A DNA stretch of 64,000 bases. Source: Chrysemys picta bellii. Lineage: Eukaryota > Chordata > Testudines > Emydidae. The stretch lies in the NCBI RefSeq assembly GCF_011386835.1, contig NC_088805.1:11652836-11716835 (forward strand). Direction: 5' to 3'. Positions 32,506-43,936 of the stretch are shown in pieces (within the stretch, counting starts at the first letter, position 1; each line of letters starts with the position of its first letter). A model generated the notes under the pieces. The model saw only the letters and a list, made by a program, of their open reading frames with translations, had not been told where the DNA came from and ran no database searches. The translations under genes and the position numbers were made by a program.

Positions 32506-35500
32506 GTGAGGCCCCGGGGGGAGGGAGCCGGAGGCCTGGCCACGTCCCGCCTCCCTCCGATCTGTTCTCGTCATCTCCTCTGCCTTCCCGCCGGCCCCTT
32601 CCCGCTCCCCCTTCGCCCCTCAGGCACCGTCCTGCCGCGCTGCCCCTCCAGTGCGACCAGCCCAGGCTGTGGCACCCCCTATGCTGCGCGCTGCCCAGGC
32701 CCGGGACGGGCAGGCTCCTTGCCAGGCAGCGGGCGGTGTGAGGTGGTGATAGGCGCGCATCTGAAGGGCACTTAACCCTTCCCTCCCCCTAGAGGCCCAG
32801 CCGGCTGCCCCGGCGTGCCCGCCTCATGGCAGGCTCAGTGAGCGCTTGGAGCAGTGGCTAACGGAGCCGTCTGGAGCCCGGCTAGACGCTTTCCCGCTCC
32901 CCTGGCCGGGGCTGTTTGGAGGCTTCTGGCTGAGCGGCCGACTGGGGGCAGGTGCCAGGTGCGGACCGGGGCCTGCTGCCCACGTACCTTACCAGAAGAA
33001 AGGCTCCTAGCCAGGTATCTTTCAAAGGGGGGCTAAAGGGACGGCTCCATCCGTCTAGGACTTCGGAGCCCTGCTGGCTTGCGCCAGTCTGCACTGATGC
33101 TGGAGACCCTAAACAAGCCCTGAGGGGCCAAACTCCCGGGTGCAGCCGCCCTGCATGTCCTCAGTGCGCTAGGTTAGCCTCCCATCCTCTTCTGTCTTGT
33201 TTGCCCCCTCCTGGCCTCTCTCCTCACCTCTTCCTTTCCCCATTTGGCGCTCTTGGCTCCTCTGGAGGAGTTCCCTATCTCGGCAATTCTTGTCTCCAGT
33301 CACCCAGCAAGTGTTGAACCCTCCTCCCATCTGTTACAGCGATAAAGGTTCCCCTGCCCCTACACTTCTCTTTGAGTTGGTTGCCATTTTCCTGTTGATA
33401 ACCTAAGCACTTGCCATGCTGGGTACCTGTTCTGCTCCTTCATTCCCTGTTCTGTAACTTCCAGTCATACTGAGGAGGGTTTTTGTGAGGGGAGTGAAGT
33501 GAGACAGGAAAGGGAATCGGTGCTTGCCTTGTCACATGCTGTGAGCCATGTGGCAATGGAAGGCTGCCCTTAACACTCTGCCCTTACTCCTCTCCAGATG
33601 AGGAAGGGGACCGGGCTGATAGTGCTGAACTGCATGTGAACTTGTATAACACTCAGCGCTACCTGCTTCTGCCACCATGAGACACTCTCTGGCCAGGTGC
33701 ATACATGAGAGCAGCTGTTTGTAGAGCTGCAGAGTCTGACTTTACAGCATGTGCTCTGTTTCAGCAGGCAGGGGCAAATAGTTGGGAGGTTGGTGTCGTC
33801 CACCTCTGATTATATCACGAGTCTAGCATGTGATCCTAACTGAGCATAAGTTGCTTATTTGTTCATAGCTGAATGGCTTCACTCTTCTTGAAACTGCTAG
33901 GGCGTTAGTGTCTCATTGAGATGAGTCTAAATCTAACTTTTGAGAGGGTAGCCTCCAGCGGGAGATAGAAAAAAGGAAATGAGCACTTTGGGGACCCTGC
34001 ATCAGACCTCACAGGAGCAGCCTGTTTGAGGTCTCTGTATTGTCCATCAGAAAGCTGTAAATATCAAAGTGATACTTATCAGCAAGAAGCAACAGGAAGT
34101 TCTGTGGCACCTTTAAGACTAACGGATGTATTGGAGCATAAGCTTTTGTGGGTGAATACCCACTTGCATCTGACAAAGTGGGTATTCACCCACGAAAGCT
34201 TATGCTTCAATATATCTGTTAGTCTTAAAGGTGCCACAGGACTCTCTGTTGCTTTTTACAGATCCAGGCTAACACAGCTACCCCTCTGATACTTAGCAGC
34301 AAGAAGAATTTTAAAAGAAGTTATTTAGCTTCTGCTAAACCAGGCCTTTTTTGGGGAAGGGATGCCCACAGGAGCTGAGAGACTGCTGTGTTGGCTGTAG
34401 CCTGCAAAACTGACTTGCAAAAAAACCACCCCTCTGTTGAGCATGCCCAGTGTCTCACCTGAAATATGGTAGCCCCCTGCTAACTGGATGAGTCTTGCAG
34501 GGTTTAGCCTTGTAAAACTTCAAGTTCCCTGCTTTAGACTGCAGGAATGTCATCTGAGGGGAAGTCTGTCCTTATGGACTGAAGTGGAACTTACTCTTGA
34601 AAGATGATGCCAGTTTGGTAGCCTGATCATTCAACAACATGCAGCAACTTGCTTTTTCCAGAGAAAGACTCCAGTTTCTTCAGCAGGGGCTGTACGTTTG
34701 AAGCCCCACTGGGAACAGTCTCAGTGAGACAAGCACAGGGTTCAGGCACTTTCCACAGCTGAACTGCATGTTACATGGTGGCAGGACCCATTAGCCAGTG
34801 ATGGAATTCTACCAGGGGGCAGCAAGGCTGAGCACCTGCTGGTGAATGAGGAACCCTAGTACCTATTGCATGGGAGGTCACGATAAATGAAAACGTGGCT
34901 GCTGGCTCACCCACCATTTCTGGCAGCAGACCTCCAGCCCTGAGGTCATGGCAGGATTCTACATTAGCTGTGCCCTGGGCGAGGGCAGTAAATGGGAATA
35001 CACTAGTATGGGGTACGTACCACTGTTGTAGCTGCTGAAGTAGTGAAATCAAAAATCCACCAGAGGGTGTAGGACATAGAATATGTTACAGCTGCACTTT
35101 GGATCCTCAGTTCTAGGGTAGGGGAGGAGCCAGTAAGCACTTAAGCCGCATGAGATGCTAGTTTCTTTATCTGCCCACAGCATGAATAATGTCTCTTGGG
35201 AGCCAAGTTACTGTTCTCCTTTGCCCCACTTCTGGATGTTCAAATATGATAATGGCTGAAGGTAAAGAACATGATCCCTGTTCTAGTCAGGTACTGTTAC
35301 ACCCAGCGTCAAACACTGCGATCCAGATTCAGGCTGTGTTTACACTGCACACCTTACAACGGTACGGCTGTGCCACTGCAGCCGCGCTGTTATAAGGTAA
35401 GCCGTGTAGCTGCTCTCTATCGCCAGGAGAGAGCTCTCCTGGTGACAAAAATAAAATCACCTCCAACAAGGGGAAGTAACTTCGTTGAAAGGAGAGCAGC

Positions 35501-38500
35501 TCCCGCCAACGAAGCGCTGTACACGCTGGTGCTTTTTGTCGTTAAAACTTTTGTCGTTCAGGAATAAGTTCCATACCCCTGAGTGATAAAAGTTTTAACA
35601 ACGAAAGTGTAATGTAGACAAAGCCTCAGTGTTGCAGATGCTGCTGGACTTGTAAAGCCTTGTCTGTGGTCGGGAAATTGCCTGCTGCTGATAATGGTGG
35701 CAGCACAATATCACTTAGCTGCAAGTGTAACAAAGGATTGTGTTAAGATACACCCATTATCAGCAACAGGTACCTCTTGTGGTGCAGACAAGGTGAACTA
35801 CCCATTCAAGGCTTGGGTCTCCTGCCCATCACTGCTACAGCTGCAACATACAGCATCGATGCAGCTCTCCTTGCAGTGATGGTGTCACTACTTACACAGT
35901 GCCCTAGATGTGGTTGACCCTTCACACACACGTAACAGCCCAGAGGAATTTACCATTTAAATATGTGTACTCTGTAAAGCTTATAAGCTTTTAGTTTGCC
36001 CCACCAAAGGCTTATCTGCTGGTGACCTGTATTTCACTAGCTGTAGGTGTTCAAATATCATTAATTTTAAGGGGAGGCTGACCTACAACTGTATGATTAA
36101 CACGTGCAGCTGCAACCTGGAGGAGAATGTCTCTTTGGACTTTAGCAATCTCTTTTTCAATCTGAGGGGAAAAAAGAGTTCCTTTTCAAACAGTGCGGCA
36201 GTGTTGTGGTTTGCTCCTCCCAAAAGAGTGTTTGTTCATGGTGTCTCACTGAACAGCAGCCTGTTACAATAACCCTGCTGCAACCACAGTGCCGGGCTCA
36301 GCAAGTAAGACTTTAACCCATGAGGTCAACTGCTATCTTCCTTCTCCTTCAACGGTTTTTATTGCACCATCATTTTAGTTCCCTCAGTTACTCATTCTGC
36401 TCCCATTTGTGTGGATGGGCAGGTAATGGCTGCAGCAGAAATCCTGCTGCTGATGGCTTAAAAGTCCTGGGATGGCATTTTAGGGTTGTTTCCCCTCAAG
36501 CCTCAAATTCTGATCCTGGGACTTAAGGGAGAAAGTATAACTAAGGGATTTATAGCATATCCAGATGACAAACAAATGAAGATAGTGGCTACTTTTGTTA
36601 CTTTTAATGTGTAATGGTTTGTTTCTGTCTTGGTGCTTCAGTCATTCTTCACCACAACAAAAATACTGATCCACTTCCATTGCATCATGAAGAACTGCAG
36701 CATACAAATGAATTAGTCATTTGTGTGATTGGGTGAATTCACTCTGATGGTCGCTATCCCAGCCTGACAACAAACTTCCTTTCTCTGCAGGCTTGTCTCT
36801 AACCTGCAGCGTTACATAGGAGTTGAGCTAGTGTTTATGAGCTATTTGGACTACTATAATTAGTTAACATGTAGCTGGAAAAAGAGATGTATTTACAGCA
36901 GGATGTGAAAACAGTGAGAGCTCTTCACCTCCTGTGGTTCTGATGATCAAGCCTCCATGACCGTCCCTCGTGGTTACAGAACAATAGCAGCCTTACCCAA
37001 GGGTTCTCGCTGTGTAGAATAGGTGTTTAGTTTCCTCTCCGTCATTTCCATGGGCTTGGACATAGGTGCTGGGCTATGAGCTGTTGGCTTACTCTGCATT
37101 GGCCAACCCAACCCAATGTCTGTTTCCATGGAAATGGGAGTGGAAATAGCAACTGTCAGCTGACAGCTAAAAGCTTAGATCAGCTTTCACTGCTGACTGG
37201 AAGTGCCAGTTGTGCAGATGCCATCCAGAGTCTCCCCTATTCCATCCGATGAGAATAGCTTTTTAGATTGTAAGCTCTTTGGGGCTTATGCCATCTTATG
37301 TGTTTGTAGAGTGCCCAGTACAATGGGGCTCTATTGCTGATTGAGTCCCCTGAGTTCCATTCTGATACAGATATTAAACAACAAGGAAGGACAAACAAGT
37401 ATTTAACCTCCATGATTGCTTCAGATACCGGCACAGCTAGAAACATTCTTCATTGTGTAGTGTACAGATAACTGAAGTAAAGGCTCACGCACACATGTGG
37501 CTCTGATGTATATCCCATAAAATCATATGAGGTAGGTAGTTTGCATGGTCATCAGAGCCCTCGGGTGCGCACATCCTTATTGATTCAGGTTCCCTGCGTG
37601 GTGTTTGAAGGATTATTAGCAAGAAGAAAGGGGTTTTATTAAGATCCCTCTAATACATGCAACACTCTCCCAGCCTGTATGTTTTCTCTTGGGTGGAACA
37701 TGGCTTTTTAACGTTTTTTTAGGAGAAATTGTAATTAGGTTTTTAATGTCAAGTCAGTTGCAGGGGATGGGATTATATTATCTGAGGTGACTCAGTCCTA
37801 AATTGACTTCATTTCATTTGTGCACTGCATCATGTTGGTTAAAACATTAGAAGTTCTAAGTGCTCTTTCTCTAGAGAAGTCTGATCTCATGGGCAAGTCC
37901 TCTGATGCTGTAGGTCTGGCTTGACATGGGTGAGGCCTTATTTCTTGGGAGACAGGATTAGGGAGGTAAATGGATCAACAGGCTGGAAACAATGTCTGTA
38001 CTAGCTAAAATACGGGGAATGCCCAGGGAACCATTTACAATGGACAGGGTAACAAAGGATAAGATAAACCTGGATTGTAAGCTGAGGTAAAGAGTAAGTT
38101 ATGCATGGACAGTGCGTGCTGTACAGGGTTTGGTTTCTACAAAGTGATTTAAGCCAATTCCAAAATGTGTGATGTAGTGTAATTTGTAAACGTATACAAG
38201 GGAAGAGATTTGCTGTGTAACTCTGGATGTGTGGTATACTCTATACACACCCCCTATCCTTGAGTCTGATCAATGTAGCTTTACTATATGCCAAATAAAG
38301 GAAGCTGAGAAATTAGACTGGAGTCGAACTGAGATCTTGGGGAACCAAGTGGAAGAGGTCTCGAGGGAACCTTAGCGCACCCAGTCCGTGAAATAGGACC
38401 TTTTCTCTGCTAACTGGCTTGGGGATGGTTGATAGTCAGAACTGTGTTTCTGTAGGATTCAGGTTTCCTCCAGCCACTGCTCAACCTGCCTCCCCCTCTG

Positions 38501-41500
38501 GTGTACTGGATTAAAAAAAGAAGTGTGGCTGTTGGTAAAGTGGGGATGGGGACACTTGAAAGGAAGTAGTGCCCCCCATTGGTCAGAATTAGGAGGGACT
38601 ATGGGACCTCAAGAGAATTGGTCCTCTTGCAGGTGCTTGGAGGTTGTTTATAGAGTTGTCTTCTGCCGATGCCTCAGAAGTTAACCCTTCCATTCTTGTT
38701 GATTTTATATTTGGAACCCAGCCTCTGACTATGGCATGAAGCTGCCAATCTTGCGGTCCAACACAGAGGATCAGATTCTGTACCAGACTGAGCGTTACAA
38801 CGAGGAGACCTTTGGGTATGAAGTCCCCATTAAGGAGGAGGGCGACTACGTTGTGGTGTTGAAGTTTGCTGAAGTCTATTTTGCACAGTCCCAGCAGAAG
38901 GTAAGCTAAGTCTCCCCTGACCCAGGATCCTTCCTTGGTTATCTCTGATGATGCTAATTTCTGTCTAGGACTGTGTATGCCAGGATCCTGTGACATGCTT
39001 TTGGGGAGTTCAGGACTGAGAATCACCTTGTTACTCCCTGCGGAGGGTGAGAGTCTCATGGGAGCTAACCTCTGTGTCAGTTCCCTACACTCTGGTCTGC
39101 TAACCACCCAAACAGTCTCCTCAAAAACTTTGCCAGCCTTTACTTTGCCTTGTAGGTAAACCTCAGGTGCACTTCACTGTCCAAAACTCCATGTGGCGTG
39201 TTCCTCTGCAGTATCCAGGCCCAGTCACTGGACACTCCCAGAAATTACCAAGTCTGCTGTCTCCAAAGAGGCATATCACACACCAGCCTGTTAACTCAGC
39301 TGAGGGTTCACCCTTTACTTAACAGCACTCAGATGAATTTATAGCAAAACCAAGAATAAGTATCTTAGGAACAGAGATGTAAGTGATACTGAGTAAAGAT
39401 AAAAAGAACAGGAGTACTTGTGGCACCCTAGAGACTAACAAATTTATTAGAGCATAAGCTTTCGTGGACTACAGCCCACTGTAGTCCACGAAAGCTTATG
39501 CTCTAATAAATTTGTTAGTCTCTAAGGTGCCACAAGTACTCCTGTTCTTTTTGCGGATACAGGCTAACACCGCTGCTACTCTGAAACCTGAGTAAAGATA
39601 GTGGAAACAGATATGGTTACAAATAAAACAAAGTATTAACATGCTTCGAAGAGTAACCATAACTTAATGAGCTATAGTCCTTTGGCTGAAGCATTTTTCT
39701 TACCCTCAAAGGCCTTTCACAAAGTTTATGGATTTTCAATCAAACCAGGATCCAGTTTTTTCGTGTATCTCCCCTCTACCCGGAGTGTGTCTCAGTGAAA
39801 TGAGTCCCCAGAGGGAACAGCAAATCTTTGAAGTGTATTCTTCTGAAGGGTAACCCTAGATAAAGTTCTTGTCCCCTGCTGGCATGCAGGCGCTGTGTTA
39901 TTCATGCTGTCTTTTTCATCCTTTTGTTAATGTGCCTTTCCTGTTGACTTAATATGCAAATGAAGATTGCTTATGTTGGCTTTTACCATGCTCGGTTTAC
40001 ATTGGAGGATTAGGGAGACAAGTTAATCAGCATTCCTTTGTCTAGGAACACTTTGTTTATTAATCCTGCCTGCTTTGCTGGGTTTAAACATATTTCCAGT
40101 ATACCACCTGCCATTTCTTAATTGTTCTTAATGATTATGATGACCAGTATGATCTAAGTTTTCATTTGATTCTTTATAGATAAATACCATGACTGCAATG
40201 TGATAGGTATAGTGAGTTTGTCAGGCCTGATTGAAGTTGCTGTTACATGACCGTGAACCCTTTGCCACAGGGTATTAAGGGGCTCTTAGGGTCACAGCTC
40301 CCCTCTGCCCTCTTGCACATCACCATCTGTGGTGTTTTATATGCATGGGTAGGAGTAGCCACAGAAAGGGGTGAAAGAAATGTACTAAGGGTTACAGTCA
40401 TCTCTAATGTAATTCCACTGAGCCCAGTGGAGCTGCCCTAGGGATGAACTTGTTCCTAAAGATGCATTCCAAAGCGATCCTGAGCTCCCATATCAATTTC
40501 TAATATAAAGTAGAGCTCAATGTACTTGTCTGTGAAGTCATGTCTTCAACTGACTTTATATAGTGAAATGTGACTGACACTTGACTTTTGTATAGCACCT
40601 TTCTTCTGGAAACATCTAAGCACTTAATGATTCTTGCCCACCTTTGTGATTCCCATTTTGCAGTTGGGAAAACTGAGTCACGAGGGGGTCAAGGCCACAC
40701 AATAACTCAATGGAAGAGCTGGAATTAGAACCCCAGTCCTGATTCCTTGTCCACTGGACCATGCTGCTTCCTATTTGGTGATTATTTTAAGCAGCAACAT
40801 TGGCTTGTAGAGGCTGATCAGAAGGATGGAAATAATTGGATGTGAACAGGTGGCTCTCCTGACAAAATAAAGTTCTGTAGGATTTAAGGACTAACATACT
40901 TCCTTTTGTTTGCTCCTTTACCCAGTTGTGATGGTATCCCAGGCTATGAGTGATGCTTGAGTCACCGCAGCCCAGAGATTAGCTTCCGCTCAGTTAGCTG
41001 TTCAGTCTCTTTACCTAACTCCTCCCCTTTCTTCTGTGTCTGGTCTCATCTCTTTCCCTCATGTCTCTCCTTCCCCTGTTTTACCACCAGACTACTGGGA
41101 TTAAAAAGCCAAGAGCACAATTTTCAGAGGTGCCGAGCACTAACAGCTCCCATTCGAGTCAACGGGAGGTGTGGGTGCATGGTACTTCTGAGGATAGGGC
41201 CTAATAAAACTCCCTGCAGTCCTCAGTACTGAACAGTAGTTATGGAGACGTGTTAGAGGCAGGATACAGGTTTGTCTATTTGAAACCATTTTGAAAGGGC
41301 TTAATTGTTTAACTTCTGTGGTCTATTTTTGGGCTGTGGGTCCTTCTCAGTATGGAGACAGATTGCCATATGCACAGAGAATCTGCATTGGTTTGGTGGC
41401 ACGTGCAGTAATAACTCTTGTCTCCCGGGCTTTGTAATGAGCACAGACTGTTTCTGTCCTGTCCCCTCTCAGTCATGTGTCTGATTCCCCTCTGATACTC

Positions 41501-43936
41501 TCTACAATCTCTTCCACCCCTGAAGGTGTTTGATGTGCGCTTGAATGGCCATGTGGTGGTGAAGGACTTGGACATTTTTGACCGAGTTGGACATAGCACA
41601 GCTCACGACGAGATCATTCCCATCAGCATCAGAAAGGGGAAGCTGAGTGTCCAGGGAGAGGTTTCTACATTCACAGGGAAGCTCCACATTGAGTTTGTCA
41701 AGGTAACAAACCCTGGCTAGGGGAAAGCCCTTTCTTTCTCCTCTCCACCCAATCCCTCACACCCTGCCACATGATGCAGATGTGTATAGGGAGAGGGGAA
41801 GTGACTTTGATGGGTGGGGGGTATTCCTTCTTTGACAGCATTGACCTTTGTCTTCCCTTTCGCTAGGGATACTACGACAATCCGAAAATCTGTGCACTAT
41901 ACATCCTGCAAGGAACAGTGGATGGTAAGTTTTTAACTAATAATCCTTCAAACCTTTTAGCTTGGAGGGCAATCGATTTCCTTTTAAAGCATGTGTATAG
42001 CACTCTCCGTATAGTAGCAGCCTTAACTGACCTGTCTCAGCCAGGCCCATCTCCCTCAGCTGTCCCCCGTGAAGTTTTGTCCTAGCGCATCACAGGTGTG
42101 TTGTCTCCCTAGTCCTTCACTCTAAGTATATGAGGCTGCTTCATTTGGAAAGTAGGTTGTGTCTCTAATTCAAAAACTGGGGGCCTTCTCATTCTCAGTG
42201 GCGATTAAACTGGCTAATAGCTAAATTCTTTGGCTGCTAGACATTGTGAGCAGCTCTGCAAAGATCTGGCTCTGGAGACCTCTTTAGCTAGTTATCATCC
42301 AGTTTTTCTGGCCTAGTGCTTTCGCTCCACACTGGGCTTCTGCCCCTTTGGCTCTGAGGGTGCAGCTGCGATTTTCCCAGACTTAATCTCCCGAAATATC
42401 TCTGTGTGGGGTGTGCTTTGTGGGAAGAGTTAGCAGGAGTCCCTGCTCTCTCGTTGCTGTGTGTCAGAGCACTCAGATGAAATCTTCGTCATATGGTGGG
42501 TCTGTTTGCTGCGTTAGAGATCAGGGATTCCTACCCTGCAGGCAAGGAGTTGGCTCTGTGGTCTAGTGGCAGCACAGTCTCTTGCTGTGTGGGGAGTTTG
42601 AACTCAGGTCTCAGACCAGCAAGGACTGGGGTGTGGGTTGGGATGCATATTGCTTTGCTTTGGTGGATACGAGGAGTGGCACTGGCAGGTTATGGGGAAG
42701 CTGCTGTGAGATAGGTCTCCATTTACGGGTTGGGAGGCATTTGGTTATCAAGGCAGTAAGTCTTGGTCCTGCCTGGGGTCTTATAAGGCTGCCAGGAGCA
42801 TTAGAGGTTGGGATGGGGCAAATGTGCTTGCATGATGTAGCTCTTCCTGAATGAGAAACTGGAGAGTGGTGATGTTGCTCTGTCCTCACAGGCGGGTTCT
42901 TCATAATGGGGCTCTACCAAATTTACGGTCCATTTTGGTCAATTTCACAGTCATAGGATTTAGGATAGTAAATTTCATGATTTCAGCTATTTAAATGTGA
43001 AATTTCATGGTGTTGTAATTGTAGGGATCCTGACCCAAAAAAGAGTTGTGGGAGGGTCGCAAGGTTATTATGTGGAGATTGTGGTACTGCTACCCATACT
43101 TCTGCGCTGCTGCAGGTGGCGGCACTGCCTTCAGAGCTGGGCGGCCGGAGAGCGGCAGCTGTTGGCCAGGCACCCAGCTCTGAAGGCGGAGCCGCTGCCA
43201 GCAGCAACGCAAAAGTAAGGATGGCTTGGTATGGTATTGCCACCCTTACTACTGCGCTGCCGCTGGTGACAGCGGCTCTGCCTTCAGAGCTGAGTGCCTG
43301 GCCAACAACCACCGTGCTCCGGCCGCCCAGCGTTCTCCCCTGTGAAATCTGTACAGTATAGGGTAAAAGCACACACAAGACCAGATTTCATGGGGGGAGA
43401 CCGGATTTCACAGTCCATCATGTGTTTTTCATGGCTGTGAATTTGGTAGGGCCTTATTCATATACTAATATTTGCTTCACAGGCTGAGAGTGGAGCCATC
43501 GAAGTATCTCCATGAATTAGGGTGCTTGTATTGGAGTGGAGTCCTGGCAATGTGTACCAGTCTATGGGGTGCCCCATGCGCCCTGTTCAACTGGCTGGGT
43601 GTGGGTGGGGACAGGTCACAAAGGGACAGCTTGAGTCAGTTGCCTGTTGGAATCCTCACAGCTCTTTGCAGTGTTCACAATAGTGAATTTCTTTCTCTTC
43701 CAACAGATGTTCCAAAGCTGCAGCCTCACCCTGGCCTGGAGAAAAAGGAGGATGAGGAAGATGAAGAAGAGTATGATGAAGGCTCCAGCATTAAAAAACA
43801 GGCCAATAAGAACCGGGTTCAGTCAGGCCCCCGGACACCAAACCCCTACGCCTCGGACAACAGCAGCCTCATGTTTCCTATATTGGTGGCCTTTGGTGTC
43901 TTCATTCCTACCCTCTTCTGCCTTTGCCGGTTGTGA
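32322..43936 (+). CDS. MLEC: MLEC, malectin (five coding exons)
   Basis: Exons: 32322-32505, 38722-38900, 41526-41702, 41867-41924, 43707-43936, all GT-AG with matching phases. The protein is 275 aa (human 292, the difference mostly in the N-terminal signal region). Residues 1-28 are a signal peptide (hydrophobic 12-25), about 29-200 the malectin domain, 214-224 an acidic stretch ([11 protein letters not shown]) and about 253-272 a C-terminal membrane anchor ending LCRL. The aromatic and acidic residues reported to contact the sugar in Xenopus malectin (Tyr67, Tyr89, Tyr116, Phe117, Asp186) align with Tyr65, Tyr87, Tyr114, Phe115 and Asp184 here. Known role: a type I ER membrane lectin that binds Glc2-high-mannose N-glycans early in glycoprotein quality control, in complex with ribophorin I. 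The start codon has G at -3 and +4. No defect was seen. Confidence 0.98.
34090..34286. mobile_element. Fold-back retroposon, copy A
   Basis: 197 bp with two long complementary arms around a loop of about 12 bases (left arm ends GGGTGAATACCCACTT, right arm begins AGTGGGTATTCACCC). Only the right side continues into the family head (GATCCAGGCTAACACAGCTA). The flanks at 34070-34089 and 34287-34306 match at 19 of 20 positions (TGATACTTAKCAGCAAGAAG), a long target duplication. Confidence 0.85.
35332..35625. mobile_element. Miniature inverted-repeat DNA transposon
   Basis: 294 bp. The left end GGCTGTGTTTACAC pairs with the complement of GTAATGTAGACAAAGCC at the right. The 3-base direct repeat TCA flanks it (35329-35331, 35626-35628), in keeping with a PIF/Harbinger-like element, though three bases are weak evidence. 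Partial relatives of the end (GTGTAGACAAGGCCT) occur near 50259 and 51380. Confidence 0.6.
38722..38900 (+). CDS. MLEC: MLEC coding exon 2
   Basis: Encodes residues 62-121, from [20 protein letters not shown] through to [10 protein letters not shown]. It carries four of the five sugar-contact positions (Tyr65, Tyr87, Tyr114, Phe115). The donor is AAG|GTAAGC. Confidence 0.98.
39402..39587. mobile_element. Fold-back retroposon, copy B
   Basis: 186 bp hairpin: the left arm (AAAAGAACAGGAGTACTTG to GGACTACAGCCCACT) is the near-exact complement of the right arm (GTAGTCCACGAAAGC to CAAGTACTCCTGTTC), with a loop of about 8 bases. Only the right side continues into the head (GGATACAGGCTAACACCGC). A perfect 13-bp direct repeat CTGAGTAAAGATA lies at 39389-39401 and 39588-39600. 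Confidence 0.9.
40585..40775 (-). mobile_element. MIR-type SINE
   Basis: A well-preserved reversed MIR: GGGAAAACTGAGTCACGAGG, GGTCAAGGCCACACAATAAC, GAGCTGGAATTAGAACCCCA and CACTGGACCATGCTGCTTCC occur in the expected order. Confidence 0.8.
41113..41202. repeat. Palindromic ancient repeat (copy 2)
   Basis: The left part AATTTTCAGAGGTGCCGAGC is mirrored by the right part ending ACTTCTGAGGATAGGGCC, around CTCCCATTCGAGTCAACGGG. Same family as 22621-22707. Confidence 0.5.
41526..41702 (+). CDS. MLEC: MLEC coding exon 3
   Basis: Encodes residues 122-180, [20 protein letters not shown] through to [13 protein letters not shown]; phase 0 at both ends. The donor is AAG|GTAACA. Confidence 0.98.
41867..41924 (+). 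CDS. MLEC: MLEC coding exon 4
   Basis: Encodes residues 181-199 ([19 protein letters not shown]) plus one base of Asp200; contains sugar-contact Asp184. Splice sites are CGCTAG|GGATAC and GATG|GTAAGT. Confidence 0.98.
41925..43706 (+). other. MLEC: MLEC intron 4
   Basis: A 1.8 kb intron containing a hAT element (42907-43456). The rest has no recognised feature. The acceptor is CTTCCAACAG|ATGTTC. Confidence 0.75.
42907..43456. mobile_element. Non-autonomous hAT element with internal inverted repeat
   Basis: Ends CTCTACCAAATTTACGGTCC (left) and GTGAATTTGGTAGGGCCTTA (right) are imperfect TIRs. The flanks TTCATAAT (42900-42907) and TTCATATA (43457-43464) resemble an 8-bp duplication with two differences. 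Inside, GGCCAGGCACCCAGCTCTGA (about 43163) is the approximate complement of CAGAGCTGAGTGCCTGGCC (about 43286). No transposase is visible. Confidence 0.75.
43707..43936 (+). CDS. MLEC: MLEC coding exon 5
   Basis: Encodes Asp200 to Leu275: the PHPGLEKK linker, acidic [29 protein letters not shown] and the membrane segment [20 protein letters not shown], ending CRL. TGA is at 43934-43936. The last 24 codons are almost identical to human. Confidence 0.98.

Larger units (their letters stand above)
32506..38721 (+). other. MLEC: MLEC intron 1
   Basis: A 6.2 kb intron that starts in the CpG island. It holds a fold-back retroposon (34090-34286) and a miniature DNA transposon (35332-35625). No other exon was recognised. 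The acceptor is TTGGAACCCAG|CCTCTG. Confidence 0.75.
38901..41525 (+). other. MLEC: MLEC intron 2
   Basis: A 2.6 kb intron with a fold-back retroposon (39402-39587), a reversed MIR (40585-40775) and a palindromic ancient repeat (41113-41202). The acceptor is CACCCCTGAAG|GTGTTT. Confidence 0.75.

Noticed and set aside
32097..32574. Antisense ORFs over MLEC exon 1
   Set aside because: Shadow frames of a GC-rich coding exon and promoter, rich in Pro/Arg/Ala with no recognisable domain.
43472..43706. In-frame extension upstream of MLEC exon 5
   Set aside because: Chance open intron; exon 4 joins exon 5 at CAACAG|ATGTTC and gives the conserved [10 protein letters not shown].
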